A DNA stretch of 12,765 nt. Origin: an uncultured Bacteroidales bacterium (GTDB lineage Bacteria > Bacteroidota > Bacteroidia > Bacteroidales > UBA932). Made by a program: the position numbers and the translations under genes. The notes beneath the pieces were generated by a model. It saw only the letters and a program-made list of their open reading frames with translations. It was not told where the DNA came from and ran no database searches. Below, in pieces: positions 1 to 6,082 of the stretch (positions within the stretch are counted from its first letter, which is position 1; every line of letters starts with the position of its first letter). The stretch spans positions 1-12,765 of the forward strand of contig CAMFSN010000043.1 of assembly GCA_945983015.1 (NCBI GenBank), read 5' to 3'.

Positions 1-12
1 CCTTTGTACCCT

Positions 13-726
13 ATGGAAAAGAAACAGAATTTCTTTATGACTATTACCCAATCTGATTTTGATGCAACAATAAACGCGAGAAATGACATTTTGCCGGATT
101 ATATCGCCCAGGAGAAGGCAATTCTAATGGTTGTTGCCGCCTGTCCAGGCTTTACTCTTGAAGAAATTATAGCAAAAGCCTCCATAATCAACGACTTATA
201 CTCAACGTCGGTTTTTGACATATTATCCGTTGCGAAGCATATTTGTTCAGTGGCCAATACTACCGGACTGCTTGACAAAAATGGCAATGCAAATCCTTCC
301 GCAATAACGGCTATGGCGAAAGTTAGCCATGGTGGTAAGACAATTCATCACATTTCTTTTGCTTCCAAATTCGCCAGTTTTTTCAGACCTGATTTGTTCC
401 CGATATATGACAGTATAGTTGCAGAAGTTTTCTATCGACTGAAACGTAAAGGCTTTTTCAAATCCAATACATCATTCACCAAAGACGATTTAAAGTCAAA
501 GTATTCTACGTACAAGGCGGTGTATGATGAATTTATGGACCTTTCAGGAATGAATAATCTCAAAATATGTGAATCAAAGTTAACATATAAGGATGTGGAT
601 GATTACTTGTGGACTTCAAGAAAGGTTTATCTTGCGAAACACGGAAAGAATAAGGCTAAAGTTGATTTGACTAACGTCAGTGTGGTTAATACCGTTCTCA
701 ATAATATTATAAATACGTCAATCTGA
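13..726 (+). CDS. Protein of unknown function, possibly OGG-like/HhH-type fold; 5' end uncertain
   Basis: A 237-residue product from the ATG at 13; the frame is open to the window edge, so the true start could lie upstream. No signal peptide or membrane segment is visible. The middle carries a motif of the form SFASKF-x5-RPDLFPIYDS (about residues 114-132), and the C-terminus has YKDVDDYLWTSRK (about residues 195-207). These two motifs together remind me of a group of cytosolic hypothetical proteins with a DNA-glycosylase-like (OGG-like) helical fold, but this is memory-based and not checked. The gene is clearly AT-richer than the housekeeping genes at the right of the window, in keeping with acquired accessory DNA. 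It is followed by a stretch that resembles its own C-terminus (727-811). No function is assigned. I am confident it is a coding gene and unsure about the family. Confidence 0.7.
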   Translation: MEKKQNFFMTITQSDFDATINARNDILPDYIAQEKAILMVVAACPGFTLEEIIAKASIINDLYSTSVFDILSVAKHICSVANTTGLLDKNGNANPSAITAMAKVSHGGKTIHHISFASKFASFFRPDLFPIYDSIVAEVFYRLKRKGFFKSNTSFTKDDLKSKYSTYKAVYDEFMDLSGMNNLKICESKLTYKDVDDYLWTSRKVYLAKHGKNKAKVDLTNVSVVNTVLNNIINTSI

Positions 727-811
727 TGATCTTGGCAAGGCGTTGGATTTTCATACTATTAACGACGTCTGCAACTTTTATTGGACAACAAGAAAATGTA
801 ACGATAATATT
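727..811 (+). pseudogene. Possible remnant of a tandem paralogue's C-terminus
   Basis: This stretch is open in the lipoprotein frame and could be read as a TTG-started extension of it from 743. It encodes INDVCNFYWTTRK, which lines up without gaps with YKDVDDYLWTSRK near the end of the preceding gene (D, V, W, T, R, K identical; Y/F, S/T and D/N conservative). A lipoprotein signal peptide begins at 812, so these codons make no sense as part of a secreted protein. I infer a decayed copy of the upstream gene's 3' end, or of a neighbour from the same family. About 13 aligned residues is thin evidence. Confidence 0.3.
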
Positions 812-3436
812 ATGAAACGTTTATTGTATTTTATTGCACTTGCTACAATCTCCATTTTATCAGTTCTTTCCTGCCAGCAAGAGCCTGCAGAAATTAGAGT
901 TGCTTCAATTTCTCTTTCCAAGAGTACTTTGGAGTTGACAGTCGGAGACCAGGCCTCGCTTGATGCCACTATTTCCCCAGACAATGCTACAAACAAGAGA
1001 ATCAGGTGGAGCAGCAGCAAGGAGTCGGTTGCCACAGTTACGCCCGATGGAATCGTAGAGGCAGTTTCGGCCGGCACTGCTTTTATCACGGCAAGCTCTG
1101 ATGACAGCGGTGTGAATGCCAAGTGCGAGATTACCGTGAAGGAGAAGGTTATCAATGTCACCCGTATTTTTCTCAACAAGACTTTACTTTTCCTTACGGA
1201 AGGAGAGGAGTTCACTCTGGAGGCTACTGTTACCCCTGACAATGCAACTAACAAGGAGGTAACCTGGACGAGCGATAACGAGGCGGTGACAACTGTTTCT
1301 GCAGAGGGTGTCGTCAAGGCCATCAAGGCAGGAACGGCAAATATCACGGCAACATCGGAGGACAGCGGAGTGAATGCGAAGTGCGAGATTACTGTGAAGG
1401 AGAAGGTTATCAATGTCACCCGTATTTTTCTCAACAAGACTTCACTTTTCCTTACGGAAGGAGATGAATTCACTCTGGAGGCTACTGTTACCCCGGATAA
1501 CGCCACTAACAAGGAGGTAACCTGGACGAGCGACAACGAGGCAGTGGTAACTGTTTCCGCAGAGGGAGTCGTCACGGCCATCAAGGCAGGTACGGCGAAT
1601 ATCACGGCAACTTCGGAGGACAGCGGTGTGAATGCCAAGTGCGAGATTACCGTGAAAGAGAAAGTCATTAGCGTCACCGGTATTGCTCTCAACAAGACTT
1701 CACTTTCCCTTACGGAAGGAGAGGAGTTCACTCTGGAGGCTACTGTTACCCCTGATAATGCAACTAACAGGGAGGTAACCTGGAAGAGCGACAACGAGGC
1801 TGTGGCTACCATTTCCGCAGAGGGTGTCGTCAAGGCCATCAAGGCAGGTACGGCGAATATCACGGCAACGACAGTGGACCAGGGTAAGACGGCAAGTTGC
1901 GCCGTGGTTGTAGCTGCAAATATGAGTGCCGTTACCGGTGAAGCTACACATATTTCCTGTCGCAATGCCAAGCTTTCCGGAAACGTTACTCTGCCTCATA
2001 CAACATCCACCAGCCTTCGTTTCGGGGTATTGTATTCCACTTCGTCAGGTGTTCTGCTCAGCTCGGCGACGCAGTTGGTAGCAAAAGATGTTGACGCAGA
2101 CTTTAATTTTACCATTGATATTGGCGTGCTTGAACCGGAGACTACATATTATTACAGGAGTTTTATCATCCAGAACGAGGAGATTGAATACGGCGAGACC
2201 AAATCTTTCAAGACTTTGGTATTAAGCAGCATGATACAGACTTTCGATGCGGGTGATGTCTATCCCAAAGAGGGCACACTCAATGCGATGCTCGATCTGA
2301 CCGACTGTAAGTATAATAACATCGAATACGGTTTCGAACTCACCCCAGAGGGCGGTCAGGCTAAAACTCTTACCGCAAACAACCTCGCCGACAAGGCTTT
2401 CTCATATCGTGACGAGGCTCTTGTGAAGAACACCGGATACTCTTATGTCGCTTATGTGAAGCTTGATGACATGCTGTACAAAGGTGAGACTAAGACCTTC
2501 ACTACAGCTTCCATCCAGGCTTCGGTGAGTGCGGCCGCATCTGATATTCAGCACCATTCGGCAAAAATCTCCGGTAGTTTGACCGTTCAGTCTGAAGGCA
2601 GTTTCAGCAAGTCTGCGGTGTTGTATTTCAGTTCATCAGAGAGCACTTTGGAGGGCTTGAAGTCCAATGGTCTCAATCAGACTTTGACCTTGGGTGTAGA
2701 TGGTTCATATAGTGCGGCACTCTCTTCTCTGTCTTCTTCTACCTCGTATAATTTCGTACTCGTCGCCAAGGTAGATGATGTGGAATTTGCATCTAGTATT
2801 GGCAATTTCACAACACTCGCACCGCCTTCTGGTAGTGTTGATCTCGGTTTGTCTGTGTTTTGGGCTACCTGTAATCTGGGTGCATCCAAACCGACGGAGT
2901 ACGGTGGTTATTATCAGTGGGCGGGAACGAAGGATGTTCCTGATGCAGGCATTTACCTTGGTTGGAGCAACTGCCCTTATCATACCGGTTCTTACCACGA
3001 CTCAGGTTGGACGAAGTACAATTCGGTTGAGTCATACGGTACCGTAGATAACAAGACAGTTCTCGAGGCTATGGATGATGCCGCTTCTGTCGCCCTCGGC
3101 GGGAAATGGCGTATGCCTACTTATGCAGAGTGGAAGGAATTGACAAACTCATCCAATTGTTCCTGGACCTGGACAACCATCGATGGAGTCAACGGTTATG
3201 TGGTTCAATCAAAGAAGTCAGGTTATACAGATAAATGGATCTTCCTTCCTGCTGCCGGTTGTCGGCACAACGTCTACCTTGGCAGTGTTGGATCCAACGG
3301 CTACTATTGGTCTTCGTCCCTCAATACGGACAATCCGAGCCTCGCGTACCACATGGGCTTCAATGCGAGCTACGTCAACAGGTACTACTACGACTCCCGG
3401 TGTAACGCCCTATCTGTCCGTCCTGTCTCAGAATAA
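812..3436 (+). CDS. Surface lipoprotein with four Big2 domains, Fn3-like domains and a C-terminal FISUMP (C-type-lectin-like) domain; candidate DGR target
   Basis: An 874-residue product. The start at 812 is chosen because it puts a lipoprotein signal peptide at the very N-terminus: MKRLLYF, a hydrophobic stretch and lipobox LSC with Cys21. An upstream TTG (743) would bury that signal. Residues 23-366 are four tandem bacterial Ig-like (Big2) repeats of exactly 86 residues each. Residues about 371-668 form three Fn3-like units with TSYNF/TTYYY-type strands. Residues about 674-874 match the 'Fibrobacter succinogenes major paralogous domain' (VDLGLSVFWATCNLGA, GYYQWAG, WRMPTYAEWKEL, YYWSSS, SVRPV). 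The architecture is that of an outer-surface anchored stalk presenting a C-terminal ligand-binding tip. The last 45 codons look like a DGR variable region (separate entry). No convincing promoter box was seen just upstream. The ligand is unknown. Confidence 0.9.
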   Translation: MKRLLYFIALATISILSVLSCQQEPAEIRVASISLSKSTLELTVGDQASLDATISPDNATNKRIRWSSSKESVATVTPDGIVEAVSAGTAFITASSDDSGVNAKCEITVKEKVINVTRIFLNKTLLFLTEGEEFTLEATVTPDNATNKEVTWTSDNEAVTTVSAEGVVKAIKAGTANITATSEDSGVNAKCEITVKEKVINVTRIFLNKTSLFLTEGDEFTLEATVTPDNATNKEVTWTSDNEAVVTVSAEGVVTAIKAGTANITATSEDSGVNAKCEITVKEKVISVTGIALNKTSLSLTEGEEFTLEATVTPDNATNREVTWKSDNEAVATISAEGVVKAIKAGTANITATTVDQGKTASCAVVVAANMSAVTGEATHISCRNAKLSGNVTLPHTTSTSLRFGVLYSTSSGVLLSSATQLVAKDVDADFNFTIDIGVLEPETTYYYRSFIIQNEEIEYGETKSFKTLVLSSMIQTFDAGDVYPKEGTLNAMLDLTDCKYNNIEYGFELTPEGGQAKTLTANNLADKAFSYRDEALVKNTGYSYVAYVKLDDMLYKGETKTFTTASIQASVSAAASDIQHHSAKISGSLTVQSEGSFSKSAVLYFSSSESTLEGLKSNGLNQTLTLGVDGSYSAALSSLSSSTSYNFVLVAKVDDVEFASSIGNFTTLAPPSGSVDLGLSVFWATCNLGASKPTEYGGYYQWAGTKDVPDAGIYLGWSNCPYHTGSYHDSGWTKYNSVESYGTVDNKTVLEAMDDAASVALGGKWRMPTYAEWKELTNSSNCSWTWTTIDGVNGYVVQSKKSGYTDKWIFLPAAGCRHNVYLGSVGSNGYYWSSSLNTDNPSLAYHMGFNASYVNRYYYDSRCNALSVRPVSE
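878..1909 (+). repeat. Four tandem 258-bp coding repeats (Big2 modules)
   Basis: Units begin at 878, 1136, 1394 and 1652, with an exact 258-base period (86 codons). The second and third units differ at about 21 of 258 positions by eye, most of them third-codon changes. The first and fourth are more diverged. Each unit carries the Big2 signature: L-x-L-TEG-x-x-FTLEATVTPDNATNKEVTW, then GTANITAT. The pattern points to recent duplication followed by selection on the protein sequence. Repeat number may vary between strains. Confidence 0.9.
3302..3436 (+). other. Candidate DGR variable region (VR) at the 3' end of the lipoprotein gene
   Basis: The last 45 codons, including the stop, start at YYWSSS (residue 831). 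Within 3347-3406 there are many codons ending in C that need only changes at adenines of an AAC codon: tac 3347, cac 3350, ggc 3356, agc 3368, tac 3371, aac 3377, tac 3383, 3386 and 3389, gac 3392 and aac 3404. Tyr, Asn, Ser, Asp, His and Gly at such sites, ending in an invariant R-C-N-x-LSVRPV block, is the known layout of DGR targets with a C-type-lectin/FGE-like fold. That the codons have this form is seen directly; that they arose from an adenine-mutagenised template is inferred. No template repeat exists in the window to align against. Confidence 0.6.
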
Positions 3437-3442
3437 AATCAA

Positions 3443-3459
3443 GGGCGGCTCAGCCGTCC
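3443..3459. other. GC-rich hairpin 7 nt after the lipoprotein stop codon
   Basis: A perfect 7-bp stem with a 3-base loop: GGGCGGC (3443-3449), TCA, GCCGTCC (3453-3459), counting one G-T pair. No T-tract follows on either strand, so it does not look like an intrinsic terminator. DGR variable regions are often followed within a few bases by a GC-rich hairpin that helps target recognition; the position here fits that role. Function is inferred. Confidence 0.5.
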
Positions 3460-3482
3460 GCTGTAGCGAAGCGTCAAACCGT

Positions 3483-3512
3483 GGGGATGCAAGGCGTCAG
3501 CCCCGCATCCCC
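3483..3512. other. Second strong hairpin downstream of the candidate VR
   Basis: An 8-bp stem GGGGATGC (3483-3490) pairs with GCATCCCC (3505-3512). Inside it an AA/CC mismatch is followed by GGC/GCC pairing and a GTCA tetraloop (3496-3499). It lacks a following T-run. It could be a DGR hairpin, a mRNA 3' end stabiliser, or an ordinary structured intergenic element. Confidence 0.5.
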
Positions 3513-3544
3513 GACCAAACATGGGCGAAGCCGACAAAATTGCA

Positions 3545-3615
3545 ATGACAAAACAAGAGATATACAAATCGGAGCAGTCTAACGATAAGGCAATAGTTCT
3601 TTACCCTTCGAGAGT
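3545..3615 (+). pseudogene. Truncated N-terminal coding fragment (MTKQEIYKSEQ...)
   Basis: A frame starting with ATG at 3545 reads MTKQEIYKSEQSNDKAIVLY and then loses sense at about 3606-3615, where the neighbouring frame becomes coding-like. It could be the first residues of the broken gene that follows, shifted by one frameshift. Alternatively it is the severed start of another DGR-associated accessory gene; MutS-like 'msl' proteins of Bacteroidota DGRs came to mind, from memory only. It could also begin at 3521, but the ATG at 3545 is a better start. Confidence 0.3.
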
Positions 3616-4049
3616 ATGGACAAGTGGCTGTCAGGGAGGGATTATTCCTATTTGCCTGATGGCCGTGTCGTGGCCTCTTGTACCGACTCGAAGATGCATT
3701 CTTCACTTCCGTTTGATGAGTGGAAGAAACTTCAGATAAATACAACTGCGGAGAAGGTCAGGAAGGTGAAAGAGGAGCATTCCGGGGATATCGGATTGCG
3801 ATCATATGGCTTGTCGTACCGCCTTGCATTGGAATTGGCAAAGGATGAGCTCTTTTCATCTGTCTCTTGATGTGGATGTTGCCGGGCTGTCAGGAGATAA
3901 ACTTGCTCCGGAAGGAAGAGCCATAGAGGGCGTGCGAGAGTTGCAGCTATGTATGCGTATGCTTGTTGATTTGAATGCCTTGCCGCAGAAGCGATATGTA
4001 TATTATCTGGAGATGATGACGGGTGCTATTTAACTGGATGGACAACCCC
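3616..4049 (+). pseudogene. Frameshifted gene, probably a four-helix-bundle (Avd-like) DGR accessory protein
   Basis: Coding sense passes between frames. One frame from 3616 reads MDKWLSGRDYSYLPDGRV..., then LPFDEWKKLQINTTAEK..., IGLRSYGLSYRLALELAKDE, and stops at 3870. A second frame from about 3860 reads IEGVRELQLCMRMLVDLNAL, QKRYVYYLEMMTGA and stops at 4033. A third frame from 4023 continues LFNWMD. One missing base near 4026 would give TGALFNWM. The helix 'VRELQL.MRMLVDLNALPQKRYVYY.EM...GALFNWM' resembles the final helices of S23/Avd four-helix bundle proteins, which usually end in a GGWIK-like motif. Avd binds the DGR reverse transcriptase. Position right after a VR-bearing gene supports this. 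Broken by at least two, probably three, frameshifts, so almost certainly non-functional unless these are sequencing errors. Confidence 0.45.
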
Positions 4050-4571
4050 GTTTCTTTCTACACCATCACTAATCCTCATCAGAATGAGCACCTTGAGATG
4101 TTCCTTGAAGATATCGAGAAACTGTCTTCGCAGCCTGATTCGTGGGTTATTCCAATGGCCTTTTGTATCGGTCCAAAGACAAGAACGCATAAGGTGCATC
4201 TTTGCTTCAACAAAAAGAATGACTCCACGTATGAGGGACCACTCAATACAGTGGCTGATGCAGGAACCTTTGAGTCATTCAGCAAAGAGTTCTCAGAAAT
4301 CCTCGAATCAAAGTATTCAATGCCTGTGGATAAGAATGAATACTACGGAATCTCCAAGGATAACCTGCTCCATAGGATAAGCTGCAAGAACGGCTTCGCC
4401 CTTCGAATGGAATGTTATGTCATTTATTTCGCATCAGACAAGATGGCCAAGATAAAGGACATGGCGGATATCATCAACAAATACCTGGAACCCGGTGTTG
4501 AGAAATCCCTGCCGGCTGATATGCTTACAAGACCCTTGGATTGTTACGGATATCGCGGTTACAAGAACTAA
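4038..4571 (+). CDS. Conserved-looking hypothetical protein, 178 aa
   Basis: Reads MDNPVSFYTITNPHQNEHLEMFLEDIEKL and ends in DCYGYRGYKN. I do not recognise the family. It is soluble, with mixed charged residues and no signal peptide or membrane segment. The start is ambiguous: ATG at 4038 is chosen, while a GTG at 4023 gives 182 residues (MLFNWMDN). However LFNWMD is better explained as the end of the broken upstream gene running into this frame, so the first residues may not belong to this protein at all. The stop codon (4569-4571) overlaps the stop codon of the convergent ATPase gene. An intact frame of this length with normal composition suggests a real gene. Confidence 0.6.
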   Translation: MDNPVSFYTITNPHQNEHLEMFLEDIEKLSSQPDSWVIPMAFCIGPKTRTHKVHLCFNKKNDSTYEGPLNTVADAGTFESFSKEFSEILESKYSMPVDKNEYYGISKDNLLHRISCKNGFALRMECYVIYFASDKMAKIKDMADIINKYLEPGVEKSLPADMLTRPLDCYGYRGYKN

Positions 4572-5941
4572 ACCGCCAACTCAACAACATCTTCCGGTGT
4601 CATCGAATTCCCAGCATCATCTTTCGGAGTATTCTTAAGGAACAACATCGGAACGATGGTATAATTATTGGCAAACGGCAATAAATTAGCCTTGCGAAGA
4701 AGTTCAGTTGTCAACTGTTTACCATTCTCTTGATTTGTCCATTTGCACTCACCAACCAGCAGATACTTTTTATCAAGCGATTCTGCCATTACATCAAATT
4801 CTACTTGTTCAGGTTTCTTATCCTCATTGAGAACAGAACCCCACCAGCGTTTGGCCTTACCGTAAACAATTCCATTGACCATATTACCAGTTACAGCATC
4901 CCTGCAGATTTTTTCCCAATGCATACTCACATACTCCGAGAAATGAGTTGCCAATGCCTGTTCCAATGGCAATTTACGTCCAAGTTCGATGAACGAACGG
5001 TTAGGCACGACAAACTGATAGTAGAATGCCATAAAGGGGTCTGCGATTTTATATAGGCTCTTTTTTGCATTCTTTTCGTCAATTCCGAACGGAACATCCT
5101 TCTCTAAAAAACCGAGGTCTATGAGTTTTTTTAATGGACGTGACAGATTAGTTGCAGGCTCATTACATCTGGAGGCAATCTCAGAAAGACGATTTGCACC
5201 GGAGCCGATATAGGACATAATTGTAGAAGTCTTGACAATATCCTTCACATCATCTTGAAACAATTTTATCGGCTCCTCGTAAAGAGTGCCATTTACAGAA
5301 AGGATATCGTGCCACAACGCATCGGAAAGTGAGTTTCTGTTTTCTCGCAGTTCCCAGTAACGAGGTACCCCGCCCCATACGGCATACTCTTCAACGGCAC
5401 CCACGGCATCAAGGGGCAAAGCCTCCTGAATAAACGGCAAGCGTATTGGCGTAAGTTTCATAATCTCATCAGCACGACCATAGAGTGGTGCCGTAGAATC
5501 AAGAAACATTCCATACATCATATTTTGCGATGAACCACAAAGTACAAGATTATACTTCAACTGCTTTTCATCAGCAAGTTTCTGCAACACTGAAGGAAGT
5601 TCCGGGGATTGTTCAACCAGGTACGGAAATTCATCCAGGCATAAGGTGAAACGCTTCTCTGTGCGATAATTGACCGCACGAAAGAGGGACTCCCAATCCG
5701 GATAAGTCAACTTTTCAAAATCGGGAAAGATTTGCGCCACTACCTTTGCAAGTAAAGTTCTTTGGTGTTCTCCTTCCGAACGATCGGCGAGGAAATATAC
5801 ATCACTGTCTGACAATACTCTTTTGATAAGTGTTGACTTACCCAAGCGTCTGCGACCGTACACTACAACCAGAGAGGACTTCTCTTTTGACAGAGCGTTT
5901 GTCAGTCGTGCTATTTCTTCTATTCTATCAACAAAGTTCAT
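4568..5941 (-). CDS. AAA-type ATPase with C-terminal DUF234 (PD-(D/E)XK-like) domain
   Basis: A 457-residue protein. It has an N-terminal archaeal-ATPase-type P-loop domain: Walker A GRRRLGKST at residues 29-37 and Walker B TLCLDEF at 99-105. A winged-helix-like segment follows at about 235-290 (NRLSEIASRCNEPATNLSRPLKKLIDLGFLEK). The C-terminal DUF234 domain carries EFDV and, after a loop, LVGECKW, the acidic and E-x-K pattern of restriction-endonuclease-like folds. Length is typical for this family, which is widespread and multi-copy in Bacteroidota and archaea. Its role is not established; a mobile or defence-related nucleic-acid function is often suspected. It stands alone, with its own strong promoter at 5964-5994, and meets the plus-strand gene tail to tail. 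Confidence 0.9.
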   Translation of the reverse strand: MNFVDRIEEIARLTNALSKEKSSLVVVYGRRRLGKSTLIKRVLSDSDVYFLADRSEGEHQRTLLAKVVAQIFPDFEKLTYPDWESLFRAVNYRTEKRFTLCLDEFPYLVEQSPELPSVLQKLADEKQLKYNLVLCGSSQNMMYGMFLDSTAPLYGRADEIMKLTPIRLPFIQEALPLDAVGAVEEYAVWGGVPRYWELRENRNSLSDALWHDILSVNGTLYEEPIKLFQDDVKDIVKTSTIMSYIGSGANRLSEIASRCNEPATNLSRPLKKLIDLGFLEKDVPFGIDEKNAKKSLYKIADPFMAFYYQFVVPNRSFIELGRKLPLEQALATHFSEYVSMHWEKICRDAVTGNMVNGIVYGKAKRWWGSVLNEDKKPEQVEFDVMAESLDKKYLLVGECKWTNQENGKQLTTELLRKANLLPFANNYTIVPMLFLKNTPKDDAGNSMTPEDVVELAV

Positions 5942-5963
5942 ATCTTGTATTAATTATGCAGTA

Positions 5964-5994
5964 CAAACATAATGATATTATAGCATAATTCAAA
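5964..5994 (-). promoter_or_regulatory. Bacteroidota-type promoter for the ATPase gene
   Basis: On the minus strand: -33 box TTTG (5991-5994), 19-base spacer, -7 box TATGTTTG (5964-5971). This is an exact match to the Bacteroidota consensus TTTG-N19/21-TAnnTTTG. Transcription would start near 5957, giving a leader of about 16 bases before the ATG at 5941. Confidence 0.8.
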
Positions 5995-6055
5995 ATTTCA
6001 ATCAAAGTGTTTTCTGCATCCCTATGCTCATATGCGGAAATTCGGGAGAAATTTC

Positions 6056-6071
6056 TATTTTTGCCTGGAGG
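6056..6071 (+). promoter_or_regulatory. Possible -7 box and Shine-Dalgarno upstream of the deformylase gene
   Basis: TATTTTTG at 6056-6063 fits the -7 box TAnnTTTG, but no TTTG sits 19-21 bases upstream. GGAGGA at 6066-6071 lies 11 bases before the ATG at 6083 and would be a ribosome binding site. The site supports choosing 6083 over the in-frame ATG at 6032. A start near 6070 would cut the GGAGGA off or leave it at the extreme 5' end, so both cannot be fully right. Confidence 0.35.
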
Positions 6072-6082
6072 AGATTAGATAT

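Noticed and set aside
743..811. TTG-initiated extension of the lipoprotein
   Set aside because: It would place 23 hydrophilic residues before the signal peptide; the ATG at 812 gives a normal lipoprotein start.
778..1971. A 397-codon open frame on the minus strand across the Big2 repeats
   Set aside because: It is a repeat-driven shadow of the lipoprotein gene: its internal repeats mirror the 258-bp units, and the plus strand has the signal peptide, known domains and third-position synonymous variation.
3443..3512. Intrinsic terminators after the lipoprotein gene
   Set aside because: Neither hairpin is followed by a T-run on either strand, so I list them as structured elements of uncertain role instead.
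3437..4571. DGR template repeat or reverse transcriptase next to the VR
   Set aside because: Reading this stretch in all frames shows no second copy of the VR and no RT motifs such as a YxDD box.
6032..6082. Upstream ATG for the peptide deformylase
   Set aside because: It adds 17 residues ahead of the signal peptide and spans the -7-like box and GGAGGA; the start at 6083 is better.
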